From Flavobacteriaceae bacterium (lineage in GTDB: Bacteria; Bacteroidota; Bacteroidia; Flavobacteriales; Weeksellaceae): DNA of 40,901 bases. A program made the position numbers and the translations under genes. A model generated the notes under the pieces. It saw only the letters and a list, made by a program, of their open reading frames with translations, was not told the origin of the DNA and made no database searches. The DNA lies in contig JAGLAZ010000012.1 in assembly GCA_018260565.1 (NCBI GenBank), positions 10,924-51,824 on the forward strand. Reading direction: 5' to 3'. This document shows positions 16,022-23,726 of the stretch, piece after piece. The number at the start of each line of letters is the position of its first letter. The first letter of the stretch is position 1.

Positions 16022-17926
16022 CTAAATTTTATCATTCTTTATTTCCTCTACAATGTCAGGATTAAGTAATGTGGAAGTGTCCCCGAAATTATTAAAATCT
16101 CCCTCCGCAATTTTTCTTAAAATTCTTCGCATAATTTTTCCCGAACGTGTCTTTGGTAGGGCAGAAACAAATTGAATTTTATCCAGCTTCGCTATTGGTC
16201 CCATAGTATCAGCTATGAGTTGGTTGATTTCTTTTTTCAAATTCTCTCGATCACGTGTTTCTCCTGAATCCTTTAGAATTACATAGCCGTATAGTGCATT
16301 GCCCTTAATATCGTGCAGGTATCCTACAATCGCCGATTCTGCCACTGCCGGATGCTGATTTATACTATCTTCTATGGGGGCAGTCCCGAGGTTATGCCCA
16401 GAAACAATGATGATATCGTCCACCCGTCCTGTGATGCGGTAATAGCCCACCTCGTCGCGCAGGGCACCATCTCCGGTAAAATATTTCCCTGGAAATGCGC
16501 TAAAGTAGGTTTCTTTATAACGTTGATGATCTCCCCAGATTGTGCGCGCTATGCCGGGCCAAGGAAAGCGTATGCACAGATTTCCATCTACTTGGTTCCC
16601 AGTGATTTCGTTGCGTTTATCATCCATCAACACGGGTTGTATTCCCGGCATTGGCAGCGTGGCGTAGGTTGGTTTGGTTGGAGTCACAAATGGTATCGGC
16701 GAGATCATTATTCCGCCGGTCTCAGTCTGCCACCACGTGTCCACAATTGGGCATTTTTTCTTGCCAACATGGTCGTTGTACCAATGCCACGCCTCGTCGT
16801 TAATAGGCTCGCCCACGGATCCGATCACGCGTAGGCTCGATAGGTCATGTTTATCTACCCAATTTGAATTTTCTTTTGCTAAAGACCGTATTGCCGTAGG
16901 CGCAGTGTAAAATTGTGTTACTTTATGTTTTTCAATTACTTCCCAAAAACGGTTTGGTTCTGGGTAAGTGGGTACGCCTTCAAATATTACCGTCGTGGCC
17001 CCGTTGGCGAGTGGGCCATAAAGAATATAAGAGTGTCCGGTGATCCAGCCGATATCGGCGGTGCACCAGTAAATATCATTTTCGCGATAATCGAACACAT
17101 TTTTAAAAGTATAACCTGTATAAACCATGTACCCAGCGCAGGTGTGGAGCATGCCCTTTGGTTTACCAGTGGATCCGGACGTATAAAGAATAAATAGGGG
17201 GTCTTCTGCATCCATGATTCTGCTTACAAAATCTGTTGAAGCCTTTTGGTAGAGGGGGTCGAGCCAGAGGTCGCGATCTTCTTTCATTTTTACCTCGCCA
17301 CCGGTTCGTTTTACCACCAAAACTTTTTCCACGGTTGGGCATTTTTCCGCGGCTTCATCGATGATGCTTTTCAAGTCAATGGCTTTATTCCCCCGGTAAC
17401 TTCCATCGGAACAAATAATCAGCTTGGCCTCACAATCGTTAACGCGTGAGGCAACCGCTGAGGAAGAAAATCCTGCAAAAATTACCGAATGCACTGCGCC
17501 CAATCTCGCACAAGCCAGCATAGAAATTGCCAGTTCGGGAATCATGGGAAGGTAAATACAAACGCGGTCACCTTTATCCACACCCAGGTCGCGCAGTACA
17601 TTCGCCATCTTGCAGACGCGTTCGAGCAAGTCTTTGTAGGAGATATGCTGTGCAGTTTCTTTTGGGTCATTGGGTTCAAAAATGATCGCTGTTTTTTCGC
17701 CCCGTTCTGATAGGTGTCGGTCTATACAGTTTTTGGTAATATTAAGTTTAGCGTTTTTAAACCACTTTATATTGGCCTCTTCCATATCAAAATCTACAAC
17801 TTTAGACCATCTTTGATACCATACAAAATCTTCTTCTGCGATTTTATCCCAAAATTTCTTTGGATTTTTGATCGATTTACGATATTGTTTAAAATACTCT
17901 GGTAAGTTTTTTATTTGATTGCTCAT
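16022..17926 (-). CDS. acs: Acetate--CoA ligase (acetyl-CoA synthetase)
   Basis: A 634-aa adenylate-forming enzyme that converts acetate, ATP and CoA to acetyl-CoA. It has the P-loop YTSGSTGKPKG, VDTWWQTETGG (acyl-binding Trp), TGDGA with GRVDDIIIVSGHN, and LPKTRSGKIMRR containing Lys597, the catalytic lysine silenced by acetylation in this family. It is separated from the prpE operon by 245 bases that contain an 11-bp inverted repeat (17990-18045), so it probably has its own promoter. GC is uneven: the middle (roughly 16320-17600) reaches about 45-57% on 60-base lines I counted, against about 32-38% at both ends and 30-38% in the neighbouring relA gene. Confidence 0.95.
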   Translation of the reverse strand: MSNQIKNLPEYFKQYRKSIKNPKKFWDKIAEEDFVWYQRWSKVVDFDMEEANIKWFKNAKLNITKNCIDRHLSERGEKTAIIFEPNDPKETAQHISYKDLLERVCKMANVLRDLGVDKGDRVCIYLPMIPELAISMLACARLGAVHSVIFAGFSSSAVASRVNDCEAKLIICSDGSYRGNKAIDLKSIIDEAAEKCPTVEKVLVVKRTGGEVKMKEDRDLWLDPLYQKASTDFVSRIMDAEDPLFILYTSGSTGKPKGMLHTCAGYMVYTGYTFKNVFDYRENDIYWCTADIGWITGHSYILYGPLANGATTVIFEGVPTYPEPNRFWEVIEKHKVTQFYTAPTAIRSLAKENSNWVDKHDLSSLRVIGSVGEPINDEAWHWYNDHVGKKKCPIVDTWWQTETGGIMISPIPFVTPTKPTYATLPMPGIQPVLMDDKRNEITGNQVDGNLCIRFPWPGIARTIWGDHQRYKETYFSAFPGKYFTGDGALRDEVGYYRITGRVDDIIIVSGHNLGTAPIEDSINQHPAVAESAIVGYLHDIKGNALYGYVILKDSGETRDRENLKKEINQLIADTMGPIAKLDKIQFVSALPKTRSGKIMRRILRKIAEGDFNNFGDTSTLLNPDIVEEIKNDKI

Positions 17927-17989
17927 TTTATGAATTGATTAATTGGTATTACTTAGTTTATATGTATTAAAACCTTATATTATTCTTAT

Positions 17990-18045
17990 ATGTTTAAGGA
18001 TGCTCACTTAAAATTTAAATTATAAAAGCTTATTTCCTTAAACAT
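17990..18045. repeat. 11-bp inverted repeat upstream of acs
   Basis: ATGTTTAAGGA (17990-18000) and TCCTTAAACAT (18035-18045) are exact reverse complements, 34 bases apart, about 64 bases upstream of the acs ATG in a 245-bp gap. A partial third copy (ATAAGGA) lies near 18055. The rest of the gap (17927-18171) is plain AT-rich sequence; no perfect -7 box was found. Candidate paired operator or long-loop hairpin. Confidence 0.4.
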
Positions 18046-18171
18046 TAAATAATTATAAGGATTTTTAATGGTATTTTATTTGATTGTTAATTGCAAAATG
18101 TATAAGATATTATGGTTATTTACCTATTTATATTGTATAATTATTATATAAAACAGGCAGACATTAGCATA

Positions 18172-20067
18172 TTATCTTCTTAGTGTATTGAATTTTTCTT
18201 GAAGTTCTGTAACAATGCTTTCATCATCAATGGTGGATGGCATTTGAAACTCTTTGCCGTCTATCATATTACGGATCAGTTTTCGAAGAATTTTCCCAGA
18301 CCGAGTTTTTGGCAAGCGATTAACAACCAAAACATCCTTAAGAGATGCTACTGCACCAATCTTATCTCGAACCATCGCTACTATTTCTTTCTCGATTTCA
18401 TTTTGATCCTTGTTCACACCTGCTTTTAAAATAACCAAAGCAAGTGGAATCTGCCCTTTTAGAGCATCTTCAATGCCCACCACCGCACATTCCGCAACAC
18501 TCGGGTTGGAGGCAACCACTTCCTCCATTTCGGAAGTCGACAATCGGTGTCCAGCAACATTAATAACATCATCTACACGGCCAGTAATAAATATATAGCC
18601 ATCTTCATCTTGAATGGCACCGTCTCCAGAGAAATAATAACCTGGAAACTGAGACAGATAGCTGCTCTGGAATCTAGAGAAATCGTTATACAGGCCCATT
18701 AGCGCCCCTGGTGCGAGAGGCAATTTAATAACAAGGAAACCTTCATGATGCGGGCCAAGCTCATACCCATTTTCATCAAAAATCTTAGTATTATATCCAG
18801 GGATTGGTTTTCCTGCAGAGGCTCTTTTGATTTGATAATTTTCAAAATGTGTGAGCAGACCCAACATGGGAGATCCTGATTCGGTCTGCCACCAATGATC
18901 GATTGCGGGTACTCTGATATGCACGCTAAACCAATCAAGGGTGGCGACATCGCACCTTTCGCCAGCCAGGAATTGCTTTTTAAGACTTGAAAGGTCATAT
19001 TTCTTTACCAATTGGCCGTCTGGATCTTCTTTTTTAATCGCGCGGATTGCCGTTGGCGCCGTAAACATTGCATTTACCTCATGATCGGAAATTACGCGCC
19101 AAAATGTTCCGGCATCAGGTGTCATCACGGGCTTTCCTTCAAAAACGATTGTCGTATTTCGGTTGATTAGTGGCCCGTAAACCATGTAAGAGTGCCCTAC
19201 TGCCCACCCAAAATCCGATGCCGCCCAGAAGGTTTCACCAGGTTCGATGCCGTAGTGGTATTTCATTGAAAATTTCAATGCCACTGCGTGTCCGCCAGTA
19301 TCACGCTGCACCCCTTTTGGTTTGCCCGTTGTACCGGAAGTATAGAGCAAGTAAAGTGGGTGCGTACTTTCAACAAGTACATAATCTGCTGGTTCGGATT
19401 GGCTTACCAACTCTTGATAGTCAATGGTTCCTTCAAAGAATTCGTGTTTATTTTCTACGAGATTACGGTTATACACAATTATATTCGGTACACGGTCAAT
19501 AGCAAGTTCAATTGCTTTTTCCACTAGGGGTAGGTAGGGGATGCGTTTGGCTATTTCCACACCCGCCGTGGCAGTTATCATCACTTTAGGTTTGCAATCG
19601 TCAATCCTTACCACAAGTTCGTGTGGGGCAAATCCTCCGAAAACAACATTGTGGATTACGCCAATTCTTGCGCAGGCAAGCATTGCAAAAAGCGTTTGCG
19701 GAATCATCGGCATATAGATTACAGCGGTGTCGCCCTTACTAAGACCAAGTGATTTCAGACCACCTGCTAATTTAGAAACCTCTTCTTTCAGTTGGAAAAA
19801 GGTATATTTTTCTACCTTACCAGTTACTGGAGAATCATAAATAACTGCAATTTGGTTACCATGGCCCATCTCAATGTGATAGTCAATACATAGGTAGGAC
19901 ATATTTAATTTACCGTCACAAAACCATTGCGGGTAGTCGTTTGCATCATTTGAAAGAATGTTTTTAGGGAACTCAAACCAATGGATTTCCTTGGCCTGCT
20001 CAGCCCAAAAGTGTTCTTTATTTTCAATGCTTTCGCGGAACATTTCGTCTGATGTCTTAGTGTTCAT
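18172..20067 (-). CDS. prpE: Propionyl-CoA synthetase (acetyl-CoA synthetase-like, PrpE type)
   Basis: A 631-aa relative of Acs with features of the PrpE/ACSS3 branch: GGFAPHELVVRIDDCKPK, KGVQRDTGGHAVAL after the P-loop YTSGTTGKPKG, DHWWQTESGSPM, GRVDDVINVAGHRLST and LPKTRSGKILRK with Lys592. It should activate propionate (possibly acetate or butyrate) to the CoA ester. Its ATG overlaps the stop of the response regulator (ATGA), placing it at the end of the small-protein/kinase/regulator operon. Acyl preference is inferred from the motif class only. Confidence 0.88.
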   Translation of the reverse strand: MNTKTSDEMFRESIENKEHFWAEQAKEIHWFEFPKNILSNDANDYPQWFCDGKLNMSYLCIDYHIEMGHGNQIAVIYDSPVTGKVEKYTFFQLKEEVSKLAGGLKSLGLSKGDTAVIYMPMIPQTLFAMLACARIGVIHNVVFGGFAPHELVVRIDDCKPKVMITATAGVEIAKRIPYLPLVEKAIELAIDRVPNIIVYNRNLVENKHEFFEGTIDYQELVSQSEPADYVLVESTHPLYLLYTSGTTGKPKGVQRDTGGHAVALKFSMKYHYGIEPGETFWAASDFGWAVGHSYMVYGPLINRNTTIVFEGKPVMTPDAGTFWRVISDHEVNAMFTAPTAIRAIKKEDPDGQLVKKYDLSSLKKQFLAGERCDVATLDWFSVHIRVPAIDHWWQTESGSPMLGLLTHFENYQIKRASAGKPIPGYNTKIFDENGYELGPHHEGFLVIKLPLAPGALMGLYNDFSRFQSSYLSQFPGYYFSGDGAIQDEDGYIFITGRVDDVINVAGHRLSTSEMEEVVASNPSVAECAVVGIEDALKGQIPLALVILKAGVNKDQNEIEKEIVAMVRDKIGAVASLKDVLVVNRLPKTRSGKILRKLIRNMIDGKEFQMPSTIDDESIVTELQEKFNTLRR

Positions 20068-20453
20068 GGTAATGTATTATTAGAAGATGAAGATTGGAGT
20101 AGGTCGGCCACTTTTTCCTGAAGCTTTTTAATTGAGTAGGGTTTGGTTACATAATCGTCGGCGCCTGCTTCGAGACCTTTTTTTATGTTTTCCTCGCCAG
20201 TTTTTGCCGAGAGGAAAATGATTTTGATATCCTTATGTTGAGGGTTTTTTTTGATCTCAGCGAGTGTAGTATAGCCGTCCACATTAGGCATCATGATATC
20301 TAGCAGGATAAGGTTTGGTATTTCAGTTTTTATGATTTCAAGTACTTCGGAGCCGTCCCTAGCGATAAAAACTCCATATCCTGCCTTTCGGAATGCATAT
20401 TCCAGCGTCATAACGATCTTATATTCATCGTCAGCGATCAGTATTTTTTTCAT
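20064..20453 (-). CDS. Stand-alone receiver-domain response regulator (CheY-like)
   Basis: 129 aa, a single receiver domain with no output domain. The acidic pocket is Asp8-Asp9, the phosphoacceptor Asp52 (LLDIMMPNVDGY), Ser82 (FLSAKT) and Lys104 (YVTKPYS), so it should be phosphorylated. The start overlaps the kinase stop by four bases (ATGA) and the stop overlaps prpE, so it is presumably the partner of the adjacent kinase. In the Vibrio/Pseudomonas CrbSR system the partner carries a LuxR-type HTH; here none is present, so output must go through another protein. Confidence 0.95.
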   Translation of the reverse strand: MKKILIADDEYKIVMTLEYAFRKAGYGVFIARDGSEVLEIIKTEIPNLILLDIMMPNVDGYTTLAEIKKNPQHKDIKIIFLSAKTGEENIKKGLEAGADDYVTKPYSIKKLQEKVADLLQSSSSNNTLP

Positions 20454-23131
20454 GCTGATGTTTCCTTTGTTACTAAAAATTGTTTCAGCGGCAGCACTAA
20501 TGTCATTTCTACGCCGCCGACTTTGTTTTGTACCGAGATGTTCCCACCGTGTGCAAGTATTATTTTTTTGCTGATGGCCAGTCCTAGGCCGGTGCCCATA
20601 GGTTTACGAATATTCTGGTTTTTGCTTTGATAAAATTTCTCGAAAACATAATCTAAATCTTCCTCAGGAATAATGCTACCTGAATTATACACGGAAATGC
20701 GAATACTTTCCTCTGCCTGTTTGAATATCGTAAGTATTTTACCTTTATCAGGCGTAAATTTTAAGGCATTTCCAAGAATATTTTGGAAAACCTGTATCAT
20801 TCTAGTCTCGTCGTATTCGGATTTGGCTAAGCTTTCAGACCCTATAATTTCTATCGAAATACCTTTTTTATCAAATAAATAAGAAAGTGGTTTCAGGGCT
20901 TTAATGTAAGTTTCGGAGATGTTATTACTATTTAAATTAAGATTTACCGTTCCAGATTCCAGCTTGTCAAGAAAAAGAATATCGTTGATGATCTCGGCCA
21001 GCCTGTCAGATTCTGAAATAATGTTGTTCAGGAATTCTTTTTTAAGTTCATCTGGCATGTCATCGCTGTCGCTAAGTAGTTCTCCGGTAGCACGTATCGC
21101 GGTGATAGGCGTGCGCAGTTCATGTGCTACAGAATCTAAAAAATCGTCCTTTTGCTGATCCTTAATAATGAGTGCCTCGTTTGCTGTTCTTAATTCATTT
21201 GAAATTTTCTGGAGTTGCTGTGACTGCTCGGTGAGGTGTTTGTTCATCGTGATATTCTCGCGCGACTCTTCCAGAATTTTCAGAACCTCTGGCAGCGATA
21301 TTTTATCTTCTTTGGTAACACTTTCAATAAGAATGCGCGCAGATGCGGTCCCAATTCTTCCACTAAGCAGATTTTCTGAAAATTTGATAAATCGTGCGTC
21401 GGCAGTGGTGGTCTCATTGGATATATTGTATTTTAAATTAAAAATCCGCATTGCCTGATTGGTTTTTGTTTTGCCTAAAAATTTAACCAGAATTTTTTCA
21501 ATATCTGTTATATAGGCAGTACCCTTCCAGATATAGGCATTCTCATGGTTACGGATATATCTATCAATATCCACGAAAATTTCAGCATAATTTCGCTCAC
21601 GGTAACTCGCTGTTTTACTAATAGATATAATGCAAAATAATCCAGCATTTACAGTTATGGACCAAAAAAAGGCATTTGCAATCGAAGATAAATAAGGAAT
21701 TTTTAAAATAGTAAAATAATCCATATCTATTTTAAGATAAATAGGCAGTATTAACAACAGATAACAAATTATAACACCTGCCAAAATTCCTACAAAGCTT
21801 CCAGTTAAGGTCCCGCGTCTCCAAAATATGGCACCAAAAAATGAAGGTGCAAGTTGGGATATTAGTACGAAAGCTACCATTCCAACCGAAAAAAGCGTTA
21901 CTCCAGAAATAAAATGTTTATAAAATACAAATGCAAGAAGAATTAAAATGAAAATACTGATTTTCCGTATTGTTATGATTGTGGTATTGTTATCCTTATC
22001 ATTTTTAATCTTAAGTCGATCTAGCCAGCCGTATGGAATTATTATATTGTTTGATAACATAACAGATAGAGAAATGCTTGATAAAATAATCATCGAAACT
22101 GACGCACTGAGGCCACCAAGAAATACCATTGCAGAAATTACCTTGGCGCCAAATTTTTGTGGAATCAAAATCGAATAAAATTCCGGATTTACTTCTTGCC
22201 CTGCAAAAAGGATGCGCCCGCCCCAAGCAATAGGAAATACGAAAATATTGATAAGAAGTAAGTAAAGAGGAAACACCCAGATAGCAGTGTGGATATGCTT
22301 TTCTTTTCGGTTTTCTACCACCGAGGCATGAAATTGACGTGGTAACAAAAACATGGAAGTCATTGAAAGTAAGCAGAGAAGTAGCCAGTTCATACCGCCA
22401 TCAGTACCATTTATTCTGTTTTTTTTAGCAAAATCGGGCATCTGCGAGGCCTTAGTATATATATCCGTAAACCCATCAAAAACTCCATATACTACAAAGA
22501 ACCCAAGAAGCAAGAAAAATAGTAATTTTAACATACTCTCCATGGCAACTGCAGATATAATTCCGAGGCGTTTCTCCGAGGCATCCACATATCGTGTACC
22601 GAAGTAGGAAGAAAATAGTGCTATAATGAGCACAATGTATGTAGCACTATCAAAAAGTATATTTTTTGAAGTTGCTGTTTTCGTCAGCAAATGATAGGTT
22701 TCAGATACCGCTTTGATCTGCAACCCAATATAAGGAACTATCGCAAGGATGCATACCAAGGCCGTAAGTGCGCCAAGAATGCGGCTGTTCCCGTAACGAA
22801 GTGATATGAAATCTGCAATACTGCTAATTCGGTTTACCCTTGCAATGCGCACGATTTTGGTCATAATAAATATCCAAGCGGGCATTATAATCATAGGACC
22901 AATATAAACAGCTAGGTACTCCAAACCTTCATTGGAAGCCACTCCTATACTACCATAGTATGTCCATGCAGAACAATATACCGCTAGAGAAAGCGAGTAG
23001 ATATATGGATTATTTGCCCAGGCTGCACTTTTACTTTTCTCCGCTATATAAGCGACGATAAATAAAAGCCCCAGATAGAGGATGACCAATGCAAAAAGTA
23101 ACGCGCTACTCACTGAATTTTTTAAAAACAA
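20450..23131 (-). CDS. Sodium:solute symporter-histidine kinase fusion (CbrA/CrbS type)
   Basis: 893 aa in order: an SLC5/SSS-type transporter domain of about 12-13 helices (residues about 8-505), a STAC-like linker (about 543-605, DIEKILVKFLGK ... SGRIGTASARIL), a coiled-coil (about 615-660), HisKA with DFLDSVAHELRTP (His670), and HATPase with N box QNILGNALKFTP (783-794) and GTGLGLAISKK. This plan is that of CbrA and CrbS sensors; CrbS controls acs in gammaproteobacteria. Located next to acs, prpE and a receiver, it probably senses acetate or propionate or their transport. ATG 23131 overlaps the upstream 64-aa gene by 26 bases; a GTG at 23113 (overlap 8) is an equally good start. Confidence 0.93.
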   Translation of the reverse strand: MFLKNSVSSALLFALVILYLGLLFIVAYIAEKSKSAAWANNPYIYSLSLAVYCSAWTYYGSIGVASNEGLEYLAVYIGPMIIMPAWIFIMTKIVRIARVNRISSIADFISLRYGNSRILGALTALVCILAIVPYIGLQIKAVSETYHLLTKTATSKNILFDSATYIVLIIALFSSYFGTRYVDASEKRLGIISAVAMESMLKLLFFLLLGFFVVYGVFDGFTDIYTKASQMPDFAKKNRINGTDGGMNWLLLCLLSMTSMFLLPRQFHASVVENRKEKHIHTAIWVFPLYLLLINIFVFPIAWGGRILFAGQEVNPEFYSILIPQKFGAKVISAMVFLGGLSASVSMIILSSISLSVMLSNNIIIPYGWLDRLKIKNDKDNNTTIITIRKISIFILILLAFVFYKHFISGVTLFSVGMVAFVLISQLAPSFFGAIFWRRGTLTGSFVGILAGVIICYLLLILPIYLKIDMDYFTILKIPYLSSIANAFFWSITVNAGLFCIISISKTASYRERNYAEIFVDIDRYIRNHENAYIWKGTAYITDIEKILVKFLGKTKTNQAMRIFNLKYNISNETTTADARFIKFSENLLSGRIGTASARILIESVTKEDKISLPEVLKILEESRENITMNKHLTEQSQQLQKISNELRTANEALIIKDQQKDDFLDSVAHELRTPITAIRATGELLSDSDDMPDELKKEFLNNIISESDRLAEIINDILFLDKLESGTVNLNLNSNNISETYIKALKPLSYLFDKKGISIEIIGSESLAKSEYDETRMIQVFQNILGNALKFTPDKGKILTIFKQAEESIRISVYNSGSIIPEEDLDYVFEKFYQSKNQNIRKPMGTGLGLAISKKIILAHGGNISVQNKVGGVEMTLVLPLKQFLVTKETSA

Positions 23132-23300
23132 GAAAAGATGCTACGATAGAACCTAGCCAAAGCACAAATAAATAGATGTAAATCATTGGAAGCCCAATAG
23201 AGCAATGTTTATCATTCATAAGTAGCAAAATAGGCGCATTACATAGAACAAATAGTAATATGCTAAGAATTACAAGTTTTTGTTGGTGCCGCTTCTTCAT
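23106..23300 (-). CDS. Small two-helix membrane protein before the SSS-kinase
   Basis: 64 aa with two membrane helices (about residues 9-29 and 38-59). The pattern (Pro in the first helix loop, short polar loop, LPMIYIYLFVLWLGS in the second) resembles the DUF3311/DUF997-like small subunits encoded beside sodium:solute symporters; this is a tentative match. Its 3' end overlaps the kinase gene, so translation is coupled. It may be an accessory subunit of the transporter-like sensor. An AT-rich promoter region with only an imperfect -7 (TAAATTTA) lies upstream. Confidence 0.75.
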   Translation of the reverse strand: MKKRHQQKLVILSILLFVLCNAPILLLMNDKHCSIGLPMIYIYLFVLWLGSIVASFLVFKKFSE

Positions 23301-23407
23301 ATTTATCCTTACCCTAATTATTTACTTTATCTTTTTTAAATTTAATAATAATTCATGGTATATAGGGTTACGCATTACATTAATATTAAATAAACATTGC
23401 TTTTAAG

Positions 23408-23442
23408 AAAAACAGGCAGCAAAATGGGTTCTTGCTGCCTGT
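23408..23442 (-). terminator. Intrinsic terminator after the MFS-DUF6814 transcript
   Basis: An 11-bp perfect stem ACAGGCAGCAA/TTGCTGCCTGT (23412-23422 with 23432-23442), nine-base loop, followed on the minus strand by TTTTC. It separates the transporter transcript from the sensor/prpE operon. Confidence 0.85.
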
Positions 23443-23460
23443 CGTTAATCTAAAAGTAAG

Positions 23461-23688
23461 TTACAACTTATCTTTAGAATATTCGCCCTTCAGCGCGTAC
23501 CATCCAAAGATGCCCAAGCCGCCCACGATAATGGGCAATAAGATAAAGACAATGATACTACCGAATACAATATCATCTTGTTTTTCCGAGCCTAATTTAG
23601 GGATTCCAAATACTGTCAATCCGTAATACAAGACTACAATTGCCAATATTAGCCAAATGATACCCAGTAATTTTTTTATTCCGTCCAT
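23461..23688 (-). CDS. Small two-helix membrane protein (DUF6814-like)
   Basis: 75 aa with two membrane helices (about 8-27 and 43-66) and a charged C-terminal end (KGEYSKDKL). It resembles the DUF6814 family of small proteins found beside MFS transporters in Bacteroidota; the family's role is not established. It starts 38 bases after the MFS gene and is followed by a strong terminator, so it is co-transcribed and may be a subunit or stabiliser of the transporter. Confidence 0.8.
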   Translation of the reverse strand: MDGIKKLLGIIWLILAIVVLYYGLTVFGIPKLGSEKQDDIVFGSIIVFILLPIIVGGLGIFGWYALKGEYSKDKL

Positions 23689-23726
23689 GATTAATTTTTA
23701 AAGTTTATAAAATATAGTGATTAATT

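Noticed and set aside
16313..16834. A 173-codon plus-strand frame (and other frames at 16913-17197 and 17489-17710) within acs.
   Set aside because: They lie antisense to a fully conserved acs frame and have no recognisable domain; they arise from the higher GC of this part.
18151..18160. AAACAGGCAG downstream of prpE, the same 10 bases that start the terminator arm at 23410-23419.
   Set aside because: No complementary arm is present nearby, so it does not form a terminator; a short repeat of this size in 5 kb is weak evidence.
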